A stretch of 64,000 nt of DNA from Corynebacterium xerosis NBRC 16721 = ATCC 373 (GTDB lineage Bacteria; Actinomycetota; Actinomycetes; Mycobacteriales; Mycobacteriaceae): positions 186,001 through 250,000 of the forward strand of contig NZ_BCRD01000001.1 of assembly GCF_001552415.1 (NCBI RefSeq). Direction: 5' to 3'. Shown piece after piece: positions 49,488 to 60,644 of the stretch; the stretch's first letter is position 1; every line of letters starts with the position of its first letter. The translations under genes and the position numbers were made by a program. The notes below the pieces were generated by a model. That model had not been told where the DNA came from, made no database searches, and was given only the letters and a program-made list of their open reading frames with translations.

Positions 49488-51062
49488 TCAGCGCTTGCGG
49501 AAGCGGCCCGTCACCGCGCTGGAGATCCGGCCGAACGCGGTCGTGGTCACGCCCGCATCGTCGGAGCTCGCCAGCGGGTCGTTCGCGGCGGCGGTCGTCG
49601 TCGGGGCCGCGGTGGAGGCGGCGACGGAATCGGCCTCGGCGGTGTGGTTCGCGCCCTTCTTCGGGTCGGTGTTCTTGCCGCCGCCCAGGCGCAGTGCGGT
49701 GAGGCGATCTCGCATGGCGCGGCCGGCGGCCTCGGTCTGCAGGCCCGAAATCGACCCGGCCTCTGTGGCGAACTTGATGTCAGCCGCGGTCTTGTCGCCC
49801 GTGCGCAGGTCGGTCAGGTCGCCGAGGTAGCGCAGCCACACGGCGATCATCGCGGCGACCGGGACGGCCAGGAACGCGCCGATGATGCCGAATATCGTGC
49901 CGCCGAGGGTCACGGACAGCAGGACAATGGCGGCGTGCAGGTTCATGGCCTTCGACTGCAGCATCGGGGACAGGATGTTGCTTTCGACCTGCTGGACCAC
50001 GACGATGAGCACCAGCGCCAGGATCGCGGTGGTCATGCCGTTGGCGACCAGTGCGACGACGACGGCGATGAAGCCGGCGGTGAACGCACCGACGATCGGG
50101 ATGAAGCCGGCGAAGAACGTGATCACGGCCAGCACCAGCGCCAGCGGCACGTCCAGGAGCCACAGGCCCAGGCCGATGAACACGGCGTCGATGAACGACA
50201 CCAGTGCCTGCGTGCGGATGAATCCGCCGAGGGTGTCCCACGAACGGGTCAAGACCTCGGTGAGGTGCCAGCCCAGGCGGCGGCCCGTGATGGAGCGCAG
50301 CCAGGGCAGGAAGTGGCGGCCGTCCTTGATGAAGAAGAAGGTCAGCACGAGCATCACCACGAGGGTGACGGTGACGCTGCCGACGACGCTGATGCCCTGG
50401 AAAACGGTGTTGGCGATGTCGCCGGAACTTTCCTGCATCCAGTTGGTGGCCTGGTCGAGCAGGTCGAGCAGCTGCTCGTCCTCGACGTTGAACGGCGGGC
50501 CCTGCAGCACCGACTGCAGTTCCACGATGCCGCTGGTGAACTGTTCCTTCAGGTGCGGCAGCTGGGAGCGGACGGTCGGGGCGATCAGCGCGATGACGCC
50601 GCTGACGATGCCGATCGCGCCGAGCAGGGAAATCAGCGCGGCCAGGGCGGCCGGCCACTTGTGGCGGATGAGAAACGCGGCGGGCGGGCCGAGGACCGTG
50701 GCGACGATGAGCGCCAGCAGCACCGGCAGCAGTCCCGCCCACACCTTTCCCAGGGCGGTGAACGCCACGAACAGGGCGGCGCAGACGATGAGGAAGCGCA
50801 GGCACCAGCCGGCGAACCACCGGGTGCCTTCGCCGATGACGTCGGCGCGGTCGATCGACTCGCCCCCCGACTCCTGCAGGAGTTCGTCGAGTTCCGCGCC
50901 GTCTTCCTTCAGCGGGGGAGTCGCCGCGGCTCGTCGGTGGTCGTCTTCGGGCACGGACAGCGCCTGGTCGGCGCGCATGGGTTCGGCACCCATGACCTCG
51001 TCGATCATGTCGCGGTCGTCGCGGATGGAAAATCCGCCGCGCGTTTCGTCGTCTTTGCTCAC
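49488..51062 (-). CDS. AI-2E family transporter
   Basis: A 524-aa membrane protein of the AI-2E/PerM family. The first about 75 residues are acidic and soluble; then eight membrane segments begin at CLRFLIVCAALFVAFTALGK. Family blocks: FLPWLRSITGRRLGWHLTEV, GFIRTQALVSFIDAVFIGLG, and ESNILSPMLQSKAMNLHAAI. The C-terminus is a Thr/Ala-rich tail. Family members export AI-2 or act as Na+/H+ antiporters; here neither is testable. I chose GTG at 51062, 6 nt after CATAAT (minus, 51069-51074), over the ATG at 51104. Confidence 0.9.
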   Translation of the reverse strand: MSKDDETRGGFSIRDDRDMIDEVMGAEPMRADQALSVPEDDHRRAAATPPLKEDGAELDELLQESGGESIDRADVIGEGTRWFAGWCLRFLIVCAALFVAFTALGKVWAGLLPVLLALIVATVLGPPAAFLIRHKWPAALAALISLLGAIGIVSGVIALIAPTVRSQLPHLKEQFTSGIVELQSVLQGPPFNVEDEQLLDLLDQATNWMQESSGDIANTVFQGISVVGSVTVTLVVMLVLTFFFIKDGRHFLPWLRSITGRRLGWHLTEVLTRSWDTLGGFIRTQALVSFIDAVFIGLGLWLLDVPLALVLAVITFFAGFIPIVGAFTAGFIAVVVALVANGMTTAILALVLIVVVQQVESNILSPMLQSKAMNLHAAIVLLSVTLGGTIFGIIGAFLAVPVAAMIAVWLRYLGDLTDLRTGDKTAADIKFATEAGSISGLQTEAAGRAMRDRLTALRLGGGKNTDPKKGANHTAEADSVAASTAAPTTTAAANDPLASSDDAGVTTTAFGRISSAVTGRFRKR

Positions 51063-51132
51063 ATCGCCATTATGGGGCAATTCCCCCATCAATGGCGGAA
51101 TCATCCCGGAGGTTCATTCCGTCGTTGAGCGA

Positions 51133-51169
51133 AATTCACCCCGCCACGTGGTTCGCGGCGGGGTGAATT
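51133..51169. terminator. Terminator between metS and the AI-2E gene
   Basis: A 13-bp stem AATTCACCCCGCC (51133-51145) / GGCGGGGTGAATT (51157-51169), loop 11 nt. It lies 23 nt beyond the metS stop. It is flanked by two near-copies of the dispersed motif, GTCGTTGAGC (51121-51130) and GTCGCAAAGC (51180-51189, minus). Confidence 0.8.
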
Positions 51170-51191
51170 CGGGGTCGTTGCTTTGCGACGC

Positions 51192-51359
51192 CTACTGCTC
51201 TTCGTGTGCGGCGAGCACTTCGTTGGCGGCGTGGGGGGCGTCGGCCAGTTCGCCCGACGTGTCATCGGGGTGGCGGGTCAGGTTGATGACGGCGAGGATG
51301 AATCCTCCCCAGATGATCAGGATGAACAGCGCCATCATGACGATCGCGATTCCGGACAT
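51192..51359 (-). CDS. metS: Methionine/alanine importer small subunit MetS
   Basis: A 55-aa membrane protein: MSGIAIVMMALFILIIWGGF forms the single span, followed by AVINLTRHPDDTSGELADAP. In Corynebacterium glutamicum MetS is needed with MetP for sodium-coupled methionine and alanine uptake. It starts 3 nt after the metP stop with GAGGAG about 5 nt before the ATG, so the two are co-translated. Confidence 0.9.
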   Translation of the reverse strand: MSGIAIVMMALFILIIWGGFILAVINLTRHPDDTSGELADAPHAANEVLAAHEEQ

Positions 51360-51362
51360 GGT

Positions 51363-53087
51363 CTACTCCTCCCGGTAGTCGGTGTTCGCGGCGGATGCCG
51401 CGGTGGATCCGCGGCCGGCGGGGGAGTCCGCGACGGCGGTGGTGGTTGGCGCACCGGTGTGCGCGTCCTCGGCGGCGATGGGATCGCCGGTGGAGGCCTT
51501 GCGGGGGAGGTGGGTGCGCTGGCGCGACGCGGGCGTGACGCCGAAGTCGGTGCCGGGCGGGCCGCTGAGCGAGTGGCGGCCGCGCCACGGCAGGACCGTG
51601 AGCACCAGCGAGCCGAAGAAGATGACGCCGATGACGCCCCAGCCGAAGACGTTGATCTGGGTGTCGGAGTAGTCGCCGTAGTTTTCGGTGAGCAGTCCGC
51701 GGACCTCGTTGAACAGGATCATGCCCAGGATGATGGGCGTGACGTTGACGACGAAGATGCGCCACAGCGTGCCGACCTTGAACGAGGACACGGCGTTGAG
51801 GTGCAGGCCGAACTCGTCCATGCGGCGCATGATCCAATCGAGGACGACGATGCTGATCAAGGCGACGCCCACGATCCCGATGTTGTTGGTGAACTTGTCC
51901 ATGATGTCCAGGGTCACCAGGCCCGACGTGGTCGGGAACAGGATCAGGGCCAGCACGGCCATCAGTCCGCCGATGCCCAGGGTCGCCGGGACGCGGGCCA
52001 GGTTGAGCTTGTCCTGCACGGCCGAAATGACGACCTCGAGCAGCGACATCAGCGACGTGAAGCCGGCGATGGCCAGTGACAGGAAGAACAGGACGCCGAA
52101 GATCGGGCCGACGACGTCGGGCATTTGCGAGATGACCGACGGGAAGGCGACGAAGGCGAGGCCGATGCCGCCGGAGACGACGTCGCCGACGCCGACGCCG
52201 GCCTGGGTGGCCATGAAGCCGAGGGTGGCGAAGACGCCGATGCCGGCCAGGACCTCGAAGGAGGAGTTGGCGAAGGCGGTGACCAGCGCGGAGCTGGACA
52301 GGTTGGAGCGCGGCTTCAGGTAGGACGCGTAGGTCAGCATGATGCCGAAGGCCACGGACAGCGAGAAGAAGATCTGTCCGTAGGCGGCGATCCACACCGA
52401 GGAGTCGCCGAGCGCCTCCCAGTTCGGGGTGAAGAATGCGTCGAGCCCGGCCGCGGCGCCGTCGAGGGTCAACGCGTAGATCACGAGGGCGATGAACAGG
52501 ACCGCGAGCAGCGGGATGAAGATCAGGGAGGTGCGGCCGATGCCCTTGTCCACGCCCAGCGCGAGCACCGCGAGGACGCCGACCCACACCAGCAACAGGA
52601 CGATGGCGATGGGCCACACGAAGTCCAGCGAGGTCACCGCGGTGGCGTCGACCTGGAGGAAGTCGTTGTTGAAGTGGGCGTCGGGGTCGTCGCCCCAGAC
52701 CTTGCCGATGGACTTCCACGAATACATGAAGGCCCAGGCGATGATCACCGAGTAGTAGATGGTGATGAAGAAGGCCACGCCGACCTGGATCCAGCCGAGC
52801 GGCTCGGCCCAGGGCTTGATGCGGCGGAAAACCTTCGGGGCGGAACCGCGGAAGCGGTGGCCCAGCGCGTAGTCGAGGAAGAGGAGGGGGATGCCCGCCG
52901 TCAGCAGTGCGACGAGATAGGGGATAAGGAAGGCGCCGCCGCCGGATTCGTAGGCGACGTACGGGAAACGCCAGATGTTTCCGAGGCCCACGGCCGAGCC
53001 GATCGCCGCGAAGAGGAAGGCGGCGCGGGTCGAAAACACCTCCCGTCCCGGTTTGGTGCCGGTGGTGCCGGCGGTCTTGGTGCTCAT
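51363..53087 (-). CDS. metP: Sodium-dependent methionine/alanine transporter MetP (NSS family)
   Basis: A 574-aa Na+ symporter of the neurotransmitter:sodium symporter family. The first helix REVFSTRAAFLFAAIGSAVGLGNIWRFPYVAYES is the NSS signature (Na+ site residues in AAIGSAVGLGN), with further blocks GGGAFLIPYLVALLTAGIPL, VAFFITIYYSVIIAWAFMYS and FGIMLTYASYLKPRSNLSSS. Expected 11-12 membrane segments. The adjacent metS fixes the assignment to MetP. The start at 53087 (MSTKTAG) has GGAG 9 nt upstream and is preferred to the ATG at 53102. A clear promoter lies at 53171-53199. Confidence 0.93.
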   Translation of the reverse strand: MSTKTAGTTGTKPGREVFSTRAAFLFAAIGSAVGLGNIWRFPYVAYESGGGAFLIPYLVALLTAGIPLLFLDYALGHRFRGSAPKVFRRIKPWAEPLGWIQVGVAFFITIYYSVIIAWAFMYSWKSIGKVWGDDPDAHFNNDFLQVDATAVTSLDFVWPIAIVLLLVWVGVLAVLALGVDKGIGRTSLIFIPLLAVLFIALVIYALTLDGAAAGLDAFFTPNWEALGDSSVWIAAYGQIFFSLSVAFGIMLTYASYLKPRSNLSSSALVTAFANSSFEVLAGIGVFATLGFMATQAGVGVGDVVSGGIGLAFVAFPSVISQMPDVVGPIFGVLFFLSLAIAGFTSLMSLLEVVISAVQDKLNLARVPATLGIGGLMAVLALILFPTTSGLVTLDIMDKFTNNIGIVGVALISIVVLDWIMRRMDEFGLHLNAVSSFKVGTLWRIFVVNVTPIILGMILFNEVRGLLTENYGDYSDTQINVFGWGVIGVIFFGSLVLTVLPWRGRHSLSGPPGTDFGVTPASRQRTHLPRKASTGDPIAAEDAHTGAPTTTAVADSPAGRGSTAASAANTDYREE

Positions 53088-53170
53088 GGTGTTGGTCTCC
53101 ATTGGCAGGGGAAAGATGATGAAGAATTTATCAGTCCCCTTTAAGGTCCGGGGCCTGATCGGGTGGCTTC

Positions 53171-53199
53171 ATCATATTGTTTACTTGGTTGAAATGCAA
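53171..53199 (-). promoter_or_regulatory. metPS promoter (-35 TTGCAT, -10 TATGAT)
   Basis: On the minus strand TTGCAT (53194-53199) is separated by exactly 17 nt from TATGAT (53171-53176), a near-consensus sigma-A promoter. The leader to the chosen metP start is about 75 nt. Confidence 0.7.
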
Positions 53200-53279
53200 T
53201 CCCCATCACAGTGTTAGTTCGCTATCGTGATCATCCGCCTCCGACGTCGCCGCAACGGCTCCGGTGAAGCACGGGGACC

Positions 53280-53297
53280 GGATCGTCGTAAAGCGAA
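53280..53297 (+). repeat. GTCGTVAAGC motif site (in the ychF promoter)
   Basis: Core GTCGTAAAGC at 53285-53294, followed by GAAAGC, lies 13 nt before the ychF -10 box TAGGAT (53308-53313), so it overlaps the place of a -35 element. Confidence 0.75.
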
Positions 53298-53320
53298 AGC
53301 GGGGCCGTAGGATGGTGGCC

Positions 53321-54414
<1,094 letters not shown>

Positions 54415-54418
<4 letters not shown>

Positions 54419-55965
54419 AGACAACTGATCTCGCCAAGGTTCGCTCGACGCTGTGGAGCGCCGCGGACGAGCTGCGCGCGAACTCCAAGCTAACACCCGT
54501 CCAATACCGCGACCCGGTCCTCGGACTGGTGTTCCTCGCGTACGCCGAGAACCGTTTCGAGACCGTGCGGGGGGAGGTCGAGGCCAAGTCCAGTACACGT
54601 AACCCTGCGACGGCCGCGGACTACAAGGCGAAGTCGGTGCTGTACGTCCCCGATGAGGCTCGCCTCTCCCACCTTGTCGACCTGCCCGAAGGTGCCGATA
54701 TCGGGAAAGCCACCGACGAGGCGATCAAGGCTATCGAGGAGGCCAACCCTGAGCTCAAGGACATCCTGCCCCGCGGCTACCAGAAGCTTGAGCGTTCGAC
54801 ACTGATCGAGTTGCTTCGACTCTTCGCGCCGCTGCCCGCCCAGCTCGAGGGCGATGCCTTCGGCTTCATCTATGAGGACTTTCTCTCCAACTTCGCCGCG
54901 CAGGAGGGCAAGGGCGGTGGCGAGTACTTCACGCCATACTCCATCGTCCGACTCATCGTCGAGATCCTCCAGCCGTTCCAAGGACGAGTCTTCGACCCCG
55001 CGTGTGGGTCGGGCGGCATGTTCGTCCAGTGCGCCAAATTCGTCGAGCGGCATCACGAATCGGCCAGCCGCCAGCTCTCTGTCTTCGGGACGGAGAAGAC
55101 CGAGGACACCGTCCCGCTGGCCAAGATGAACCTTGCGCTGCATGGGCTCTCCGGGGATATTCGCCAGGCCAACAGCTACTACGAAGACCCGCATGGCGCG
55201 GTCGGCGCATTCGACTACGTGATGGCCAACCCTCCCTTCAACGTCGACAAAATCAAGAAGGATCAGCTCGCTGGTGACAAGCGCTTCCCGTTTGGGCTTC
55301 CCAGGGCCGATAACGGCAACTTCCTGTGGATCCAACAGTTCTATGCTGCGCTGTCACCCAAGGGCCGTGCGGGCTTCGTCATGGCCAACTCGGCCGGTGA
55401 TGCTGGCCACTCCGAGAAGGAGATCCGCAAGCAGCTGGTCGAGTCGGGAACCGTCGACGTGATTGTTGGCATCAGCCCCAACTTCTTCTACACAGTCACC
55501 TTGCCGGTGACGCTGTGGTTCCTCGACAAGGCCAAGGTCGGGACGCCGCGCGAGGACACGGTGTTGTTCATCGACGCCCGGCACATCTTCCATCAGATCG
55601 ATCGCGCCCATCGTGACTTCACGCCCGAGCAGATTGAGTTCCTGGCCAACATCGTGCGGCTCTACCGCGGCGAGGACGTTGAGTCCGTGGATGGCAGCGA
55701 TGTCCTACTCAAGGAGAACTTTCCTGATGGCAAGTACGTTGATGTCGGCGGCCTGTGCAAGGTCGCCACTCGAGCTGAGATCGAAGCTCAAGGTTGGAGC
55801 CTCAACCCGGGCCGCTATACCGGCACTGCTGCCGTCGACGAGAGCGATGTCGATTTCATGGGCGATCTCGCTGCGTTGTACGAGGAGTTCACGGCGCTAA
55901 GTGACGAGGCCGACGTGCTGCGATCCAAGGTCGACGCGGCCGTTCAAGGGATCCTCGAACTATGA
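54415..55965 (+). CDS. hsdM: Type I restriction-modification methyltransferase subunit HsdM
   Basis: N6-adenine methyltransferase of the type I enzyme, 516 aa. The N-terminal helical domain is LRANSKLTPVQYRDPVLGLV; SAM motif I is FDPACGSGGMF (from residue 193), motif IV is NPPF (residues 272-275) followed by NVDKIKKDQLAGD, and GEYFTPYSIVRLIVEIL precedes motif I as usual. The ATG overlaps the ychF stop (ATGA), with GGGAG in the ychF tail as its ribosome site. It also overlaps hsdS by 4 nt. With hsdS it can act as a stand-alone modification enzyme. Confidence 0.97.
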
Positions 55966-57227
55966 GTGGCGATATGGGTAAGTTAAGTGACGTTGCGAAG
56001 GTGCAATCTGGTTTTGCATTCAAGAGCCGCGACTGGCGAGGTGACGGCGTTCCGGTCATTAAGATCCAGAATGTAAGGGCTGGGCGGGTCAAACTCGAAG
56101 GCTGCTCCTACGTATCTGACGAGGTTGCAGTCACAGCCTCGCGCTACCGGCTTTATCGCGGCGATGTGTTGGTAACCATGAGCGGTGAGATCGGCTCGGT
56201 CGGTGTTGTTCGCACCGATGAACATCTCCTGCTGAATCAGCGGGTTGGGCGAATTGTGCTCGTTGACCCCGATGCAGCGGAAATTCGCTATATTGCATAT
56301 GCGCTCCAAGACCCTTGCATCAAATCCATGATGGAAGCGATCGCTTATGGAACTGCCCAGCCCAACATTAGTCCCACTCTGATTGGGTCGCTGCCGTTAT
56401 GGTTGCCGCCGCGAGCGACGCAGACAGCAATCGCCAACGTGCTGGAGGCTTTTGACGATCTGATCGAGAACAACCGCCGGAGGGTCGAGGTGCTGGAGGA
56501 GATGGCGCGGGCCATTTACCGAGAATGGTTCGTGAAGTTCCGCTACCCCGGCCACGGCGATGTGCCCATGGTCGACTCCGCTCTCGGTCCAATCCCTGAG
56601 GGATGGCATGTCGGTCGAGTCGGTTCCTTTGGTCGAATTGTAACTGGCGCTACACCGTCGACTAAGCAACCACGCTACTGGGGGGAGGCACATGATACGC
56701 CATTCCTGACCCCAACCGAAATGGGATGGCGGCGCTTATACGCCCGACCCGCGCGGCATCTCTCAGACGCTGGCGTTGCTAGTGTCAAATCGCGACTCCT
56801 GCCAGCGGGTGCCGTTTGCTTCTCATCTATCGGATCGATCGGCAAGGTTACCCTCGCTGTTAAGCCGTTGGTGACGAACCAACAGGTGAACTCAGTTGTC
56901 GTTGATCACTCGGTAACATCCGAGTCTTATGTTTATGAGGCCTTGAGTCACGCATCTGAGAGGATCAGAGGAATGGCTTCCGGATCGGCTACACCAATTA
57001 TCAACAAGTCTACTTTTGCGGACATCAGAATGGTGATGACTCCACCGTCTCTAGCCCATTTATTTGGTCGTGAAGTCGGCTTGCTCCATTCGCTCATAAC
57101 TAAACTGGAGGAGCACTCTAGTCGACTCGGAGCGATTCGCGATCTACTGCTACCCCAACTCGTGACAGGGCAGATCGACGTGTCGTCGCTCAACCTGGAC
57201 ACGCTGATCGCGGAGAAGGTGGCGTAA
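55962..57227 (+). CDS. hsdS: Type I restriction specificity subunit HsdS
   Basis: A 421-aa subunit that sets the target site. Two target-recognition domains are visible: TRD1 from GKLSDVAKVQSGFAFKSRDW, ended by the conserved coiled-coil spacer ENNRRRVEVLEEMARAIYRE and WFVKFRYPGH; TRD2 from LGPIPEGWHVGRVGSFGRIV, ended by SLITKLEEHSSRLGAIRDLL. The half-targets cannot be read from sequence. Codon use is the most AT-rich in the window, as is common for TRDs. No second hsdS or inverted partial copy is visible, so there is no sign of phase variation within the window. Confidence 0.95.
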   Translation: MSGDMGKLSDVAKVQSGFAFKSRDWRGDGVPVIKIQNVRAGRVKLEGCSYVSDEVAVTASRYRLYRGDVLVTMSGEIGSVGVVRTDEHLLLNQRVGRIVLVDPDAAEIRYIAYALQDPCIKSMMEAIAYGTAQPNISPTLIGSLPLWLPPRATQTAIANVLEAFDDLIENNRRRVEVLEEMARAIYREWFVKFRYPGHGDVPMVDSALGPIPEGWHVGRVGSFGRIVTGATPSTKQPRYWGEAHDTPFLTPTEMGWRRLYARPARHLSDAGVASVKSRLLPAGAVCFSSIGSIGKVTLAVKPLVTNQQVNSVVVDHSVTSESYVYEALSHASERIRGMASGSATPIINKSTFADIRMVMTPPSLAHLFGREVGLLHSLITKLEEHSSRLGAIRDLLLPQLVTGQIDVSSLNLDTLIAEKVA

Positions 57228-60200
57228 TGACTCCCACGGGTCCTGAGTACCGGTACGTCGAGAAGCCGAGCATCGAGCTTCTGGCGGAGCTCGGCTGGAC
57301 TCCGGTCGACGCCTTCCAGGAGATCTTGGGACCCGAGGGCAGCCTGGGGCGCGACTCCCAACGTGATGTCGTGCTCGTTCACCGGCTGCGGCTTGCTATG
57401 CGCAAGATCAACTCTGAATACGTGCCCGATATCGCTATCAACGAGGCGATCGAGGTGCTGACGAAGGACCGCACAGCCATGGACCGGGTCCGCGCCAATC
57501 GGGAAGTCCATGACCTGCTGCGTGACGGCTATCTGGCGGAGTGGACTGACGACCAGGGCATGAAGCAGATTGAGACCTTACGGTTCCTCGACTTCAAGGA
57601 TTCATCGAACAATGACTTGCTGGCGGTGCAGCAGATGTGGGTCAAGGGCAACCTGCACAGCCGGCGGCTGGATCTGGCGCTGTTCGTCAACGGGGTACCG
57701 CTAGTGCTGATGGAGTTCAAGGAGCCCAACGAGTCGGTCAAGGCGGCCTACGACAACAACTTGACCGACTACCGCGACACCATCCCGCAGCTATTCATCC
57801 CTAACTGCTTCGTGTTGCTGTCCAATGGAAGCCAGGCGAAGGTTGGGTCAACTTACGCACCGTGGGAGTTCTTCAACGACTGGAAGGTCATCGACGCCCA
57901 CGGCACCCGCGGTGCGGTCGCCCTGGAGACTGCGCTTCGAGGTACCTGCGACCCGTCCGTTCTGCTAGACCTACTAGAGAACTTCGTCGCGTACATGGAG
58001 CGGCCCGGTGGCCTGATCAAGGTTCTCGCGCGATCCCACCAGTTCCTCGGAGTCAACGCCGCGATCGAGAACCTGCACCGGGCGCGTGCTGAGCAGGACA
58101 AGCGCCTGGGAGTCTTCTGGCATACCCAGGGCTCGGGCAAGTCGCTGTCGATGCTGTGGTTCAGCCAGAAGGTGCTGCGACGGGTGCCGGGCAGGTGGAC
58201 GTTTGTCATGGTCACCGACCGCACCGAGCTCGACACTCAGCTCCACGGGGAGTTCGCCGACGCCGGGGCGATCTCGCCCGAGGCCAGGGTGCACGCAGAC
58301 TCCGTGGCGCACCTGCGTGAGCTGCTGGCGGCTGACCACCGGTACGTGTTCACGTTGATCCACAAGTTCCAGCCCTCGAAGGCGTTGGGGGAGCGGCAGA
58401 TGCCGGTTCTCTCAACCCGTTCGGATGTCATCGTCATCACCGACGAGGCGCACCGAAGCCAGTACGACACACTCGCCCTGAACATGCGCACTGCGCTACC
58501 GAACGCCTCGATGATGGGCTTCACCGGCACACCGCTGATCGCCGGTGAGGAGCAGGCCACGCGCGAGCAGTTCGGTGACTACGTCAGCGTCTACAACTTC
58601 CGCGACGCGATCGAGGACGGCGCGACGGTCCCGTTGTACTACGAGAACCGCATTCCCGAGCTGCAGCTGGTCAACGAGAATTTCTCCGAGGAACTCAACG
58701 AACTCCTCGAGGAGGCCGAGCTCGACGAGGACGCCGAGGGCCAGCTCGCTCGGGCGTTCGGTACGCAATACACGCTGCTGACACGTCCTGAGCGCCTGAA
58801 GACGATCGCCAAGGACCTCGTGACCCACTTCGTCGGCCGGGGCTTCACCGGCAAGGCGATGTACGTCGGGCTCGACAAGGCCGCAGCCGTGCGGATGTAC
58901 AACCTCGTCCGAGAAGCCTGGACCGAGCATCTGGCTGACCTGAAGGCGGAGCATGACGCGTTGCCAGAGCTCGAGCGTCCGTGGCTGGCATCGCGGATCG
59001 AGCTCATGGAGACCACCGACATGGCGGTCGTGGTCTCGCAGAGCCAGAACGAGCTGAAGATGCTTGACGAACAGGGCCTCGACATCCGACCGCACCGCGA
59101 GCGGATGATCCGCGAGGACCTGGCCGAGAAGTTTAAGGACGCCCAGGACCCGCTGCGGCTCGTGTTCGTCTGCGCGATGTGGATGACCGGCTTCGACGCG
59201 CCCAGTGTCTCGACGGTCTACCTCGACCGACCGATGCGTAATCATACGTTGATGCAGACGATCGCCAGGGCCAACCGGGTCTTCCCGGAGAAGGACAACG
59301 GGTTGATCGTCGACTACGTCGGTGTCTTCCGGAACCTGGAGAAGGCGTTGGCGATCTACGGGGCCGCGAACGCCGGCGACTCACCGATCGAAATTATCGA
59401 CGCCCTCGCCGCCGAGCTGGACGCTGCCGTGGCCGACCTGTTCGCCTTCTGCACCGGCGTCGGAGTCGACCTTGCTGCGATGCGCGACGCCGAAGGATTC
59501 GACCACGTCGCCAAGCGCGACGCAGCTGTCGAGGCGCTACTCGTCGACGAGGGCACACGCACCGACTTCCAGCAGAAGGCACGCCAGGTGCGGAAGCTCT
59601 TCAAGGCCCTCCTGCCCGACCCCAAGGCTGCTGCGCAGCAACGCAACGTCGCAGCGATCAGGGTGCTCGCCGAGCGCATCGCGGAGGTCACACGGCCGGC
59701 CGAGGCGGACCTCGGTTCGGTCACGGATGCGGTGGACGCACTGCTCGACCGCTCCGTAGGTGCCGAGGAATATGTCATCCGAACCGCTGCCGAGGGGACC
59801 AAGCCCGATCCGCTCATCGATCTGTCACAGATCGACTTCGAAGGTCTGTCGGCCAAGCTCGCTGGTCGCAAGCGAGCCGAGACGGACCGACTGGCGCAAC
59901 TGCTACGCCAACAGGCCATCGCCTCGGCGACGCGCAACCCCACCCGGTACGAACTCGTCGAGCGGATCGAGCAGCTGATCGACGACTACAACTCCGGCAG
60001 CGTGAACATCGACGAGTACCTGCGGCGCTTGATCGAGCTGTCGCAGAACCTGACCGAGGAGGAAGAACGGTCGGCTCGTGAGGGAATGACCGAGGAAGAG
60101 CTAGCGATCTTTGACCTGCTGACCCAGCCCGATCCGGTGCTCACCGACGACGAGCGCGACACGGTGAAGGCCAGCGCAAAGAAGTTGCTGGAACATCTCC

Positions 60201-60559
60201 ATGACAAACTAGTCCAAGACTGGCGACGCAAGGTCGACGTGATGAATGACGTCGATAGCACGATCCGACGAGTTCTGGACCAAGAGTTGCCTGAGACACC
60301 CTACACGCTTGACATCTTCTCCTCGAAGGTGCGGCTTGTCTTTGATCATGTCCTCACCGCCTACGGCGACGACGGAGAGAGCGCTTACACCCCGCGGGTC
60401 GATTTCCAGTGGCCCGCGCAGTCGGTGGAGTATGACGGCCCAGACGGGCCTCTTGATGTAAACAAGATCGCCGACGACGTCGTCGCCCGCATCCACGATG
60501 ACCCGACCTTCGCCGCCCATGTTGCTGCACAGTTGGGTGCTACCGACTCAGCGACGTGA
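57227..60559 (+). CDS. hsdR: Type I restriction endonuclease subunit HsdR
   Basis: A 1110-aa translocase-nuclease. The N-terminal PD-(D/E)xK nuclease has Asp149 and Glu163-x-Lys165 in LDLALFVNGVPLVLMEFKEP. The SF2 motor has Walker A HTQGSGKS (299-306), DEAH (406-409), the GFTGTPL motif III and the TGFDAPSVSTVYLDRPMRNH plus QTIARANR region. The C-terminal helical domain binds HsdM. TAATG overlap with hsdS makes a fully coupled operon. All key motifs are intact, so the system is probably active. Confidence 0.97.
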   Translation: MTPTGPEYRYVEKPSIELLAELGWTPVDAFQEILGPEGSLGRDSQRDVVLVHRLRLAMRKINSEYVPDIAINEAIEVLTKDRTAMDRVRANREVHDLLRDGYLAEWTDDQGMKQIETLRFLDFKDSSNNDLLAVQQMWVKGNLHSRRLDLALFVNGVPLVLMEFKEPNESVKAAYDNNLTDYRDTIPQLFIPNCFVLLSNGSQAKVGSTYAPWEFFNDWKVIDAHGTRGAVALETALRGTCDPSVLLDLLENFVAYMERPGGLIKVLARSHQFLGVNAAIENLHRARAEQDKRLGVFWHTQGSGKSLSMLWFSQKVLRRVPGRWTFVMVTDRTELDTQLHGEFADAGAISPEARVHADSVAHLRELLAADHRYVFTLIHKFQPSKALGERQMPVLSTRSDVIVITDEAHRSQYDTLALNMRTALPNASMMGFTGTPLIAGEEQATREQFGDYVSVYNFRDAIEDGATVPLYYENRIPELQLVNENFSEELNELLEEAELDEDAEGQLARAFGTQYTLLTRPERLKTIAKDLVTHFVGRGFTGKAMYVGLDKAAAVRMYNLVREAWTEHLADLKAEHDALPELERPWLASRIELMETTDMAVVVSQSQNELKMLDEQGLDIRPHRERMIREDLAEKFKDAQDPLRLVFVCAMWMTGFDAPSVSTVYLDRPMRNHTLMQTIARANRVFPEKDNGLIVDYVGVFRNLEKALAIYGAANAGDSPIEIIDALAAELDAAVADLFAFCTGVGVDLAAMRDAEGFDHVAKRDAAVEALLVDEGTRTDFQQKARQVRKLFKALLPDPKAAAQQRNVAAIRVLAERIAEVTRPAEADLGSVTDAVDALLDRSVGAEEYVIRTAAEGTKPDPLIDLSQIDFEGLSAKLAGRKRAETDRLAQLLRQQAIASATRNPTRYELVERIEQLIDDYNSGSVNIDEYLRRLIELSQNLTEEEERSAREGMTEEELAIFDLLTQPDPVLTDDERDTVKASAKKLLEHLHDKLVQDWRRKVDVMNDVDSTIRRVLDQELPETPYTLDIFSSKVRLVFDHVLTAYGDDGESAYTPRVDFQWPAQSVEYDGPDGPLDVNKIADDVVARIHDDPTFAAHVAAQLGATDSAT

Positions 60560-60644
60560 AACGCACAAGAGTTTCTGAAAGTGCCGACAATGGCCTCGAT
60601 GATGCAACGTCGGTTTGGGCGAGCACGGCGACCAGGAGAGTGCG

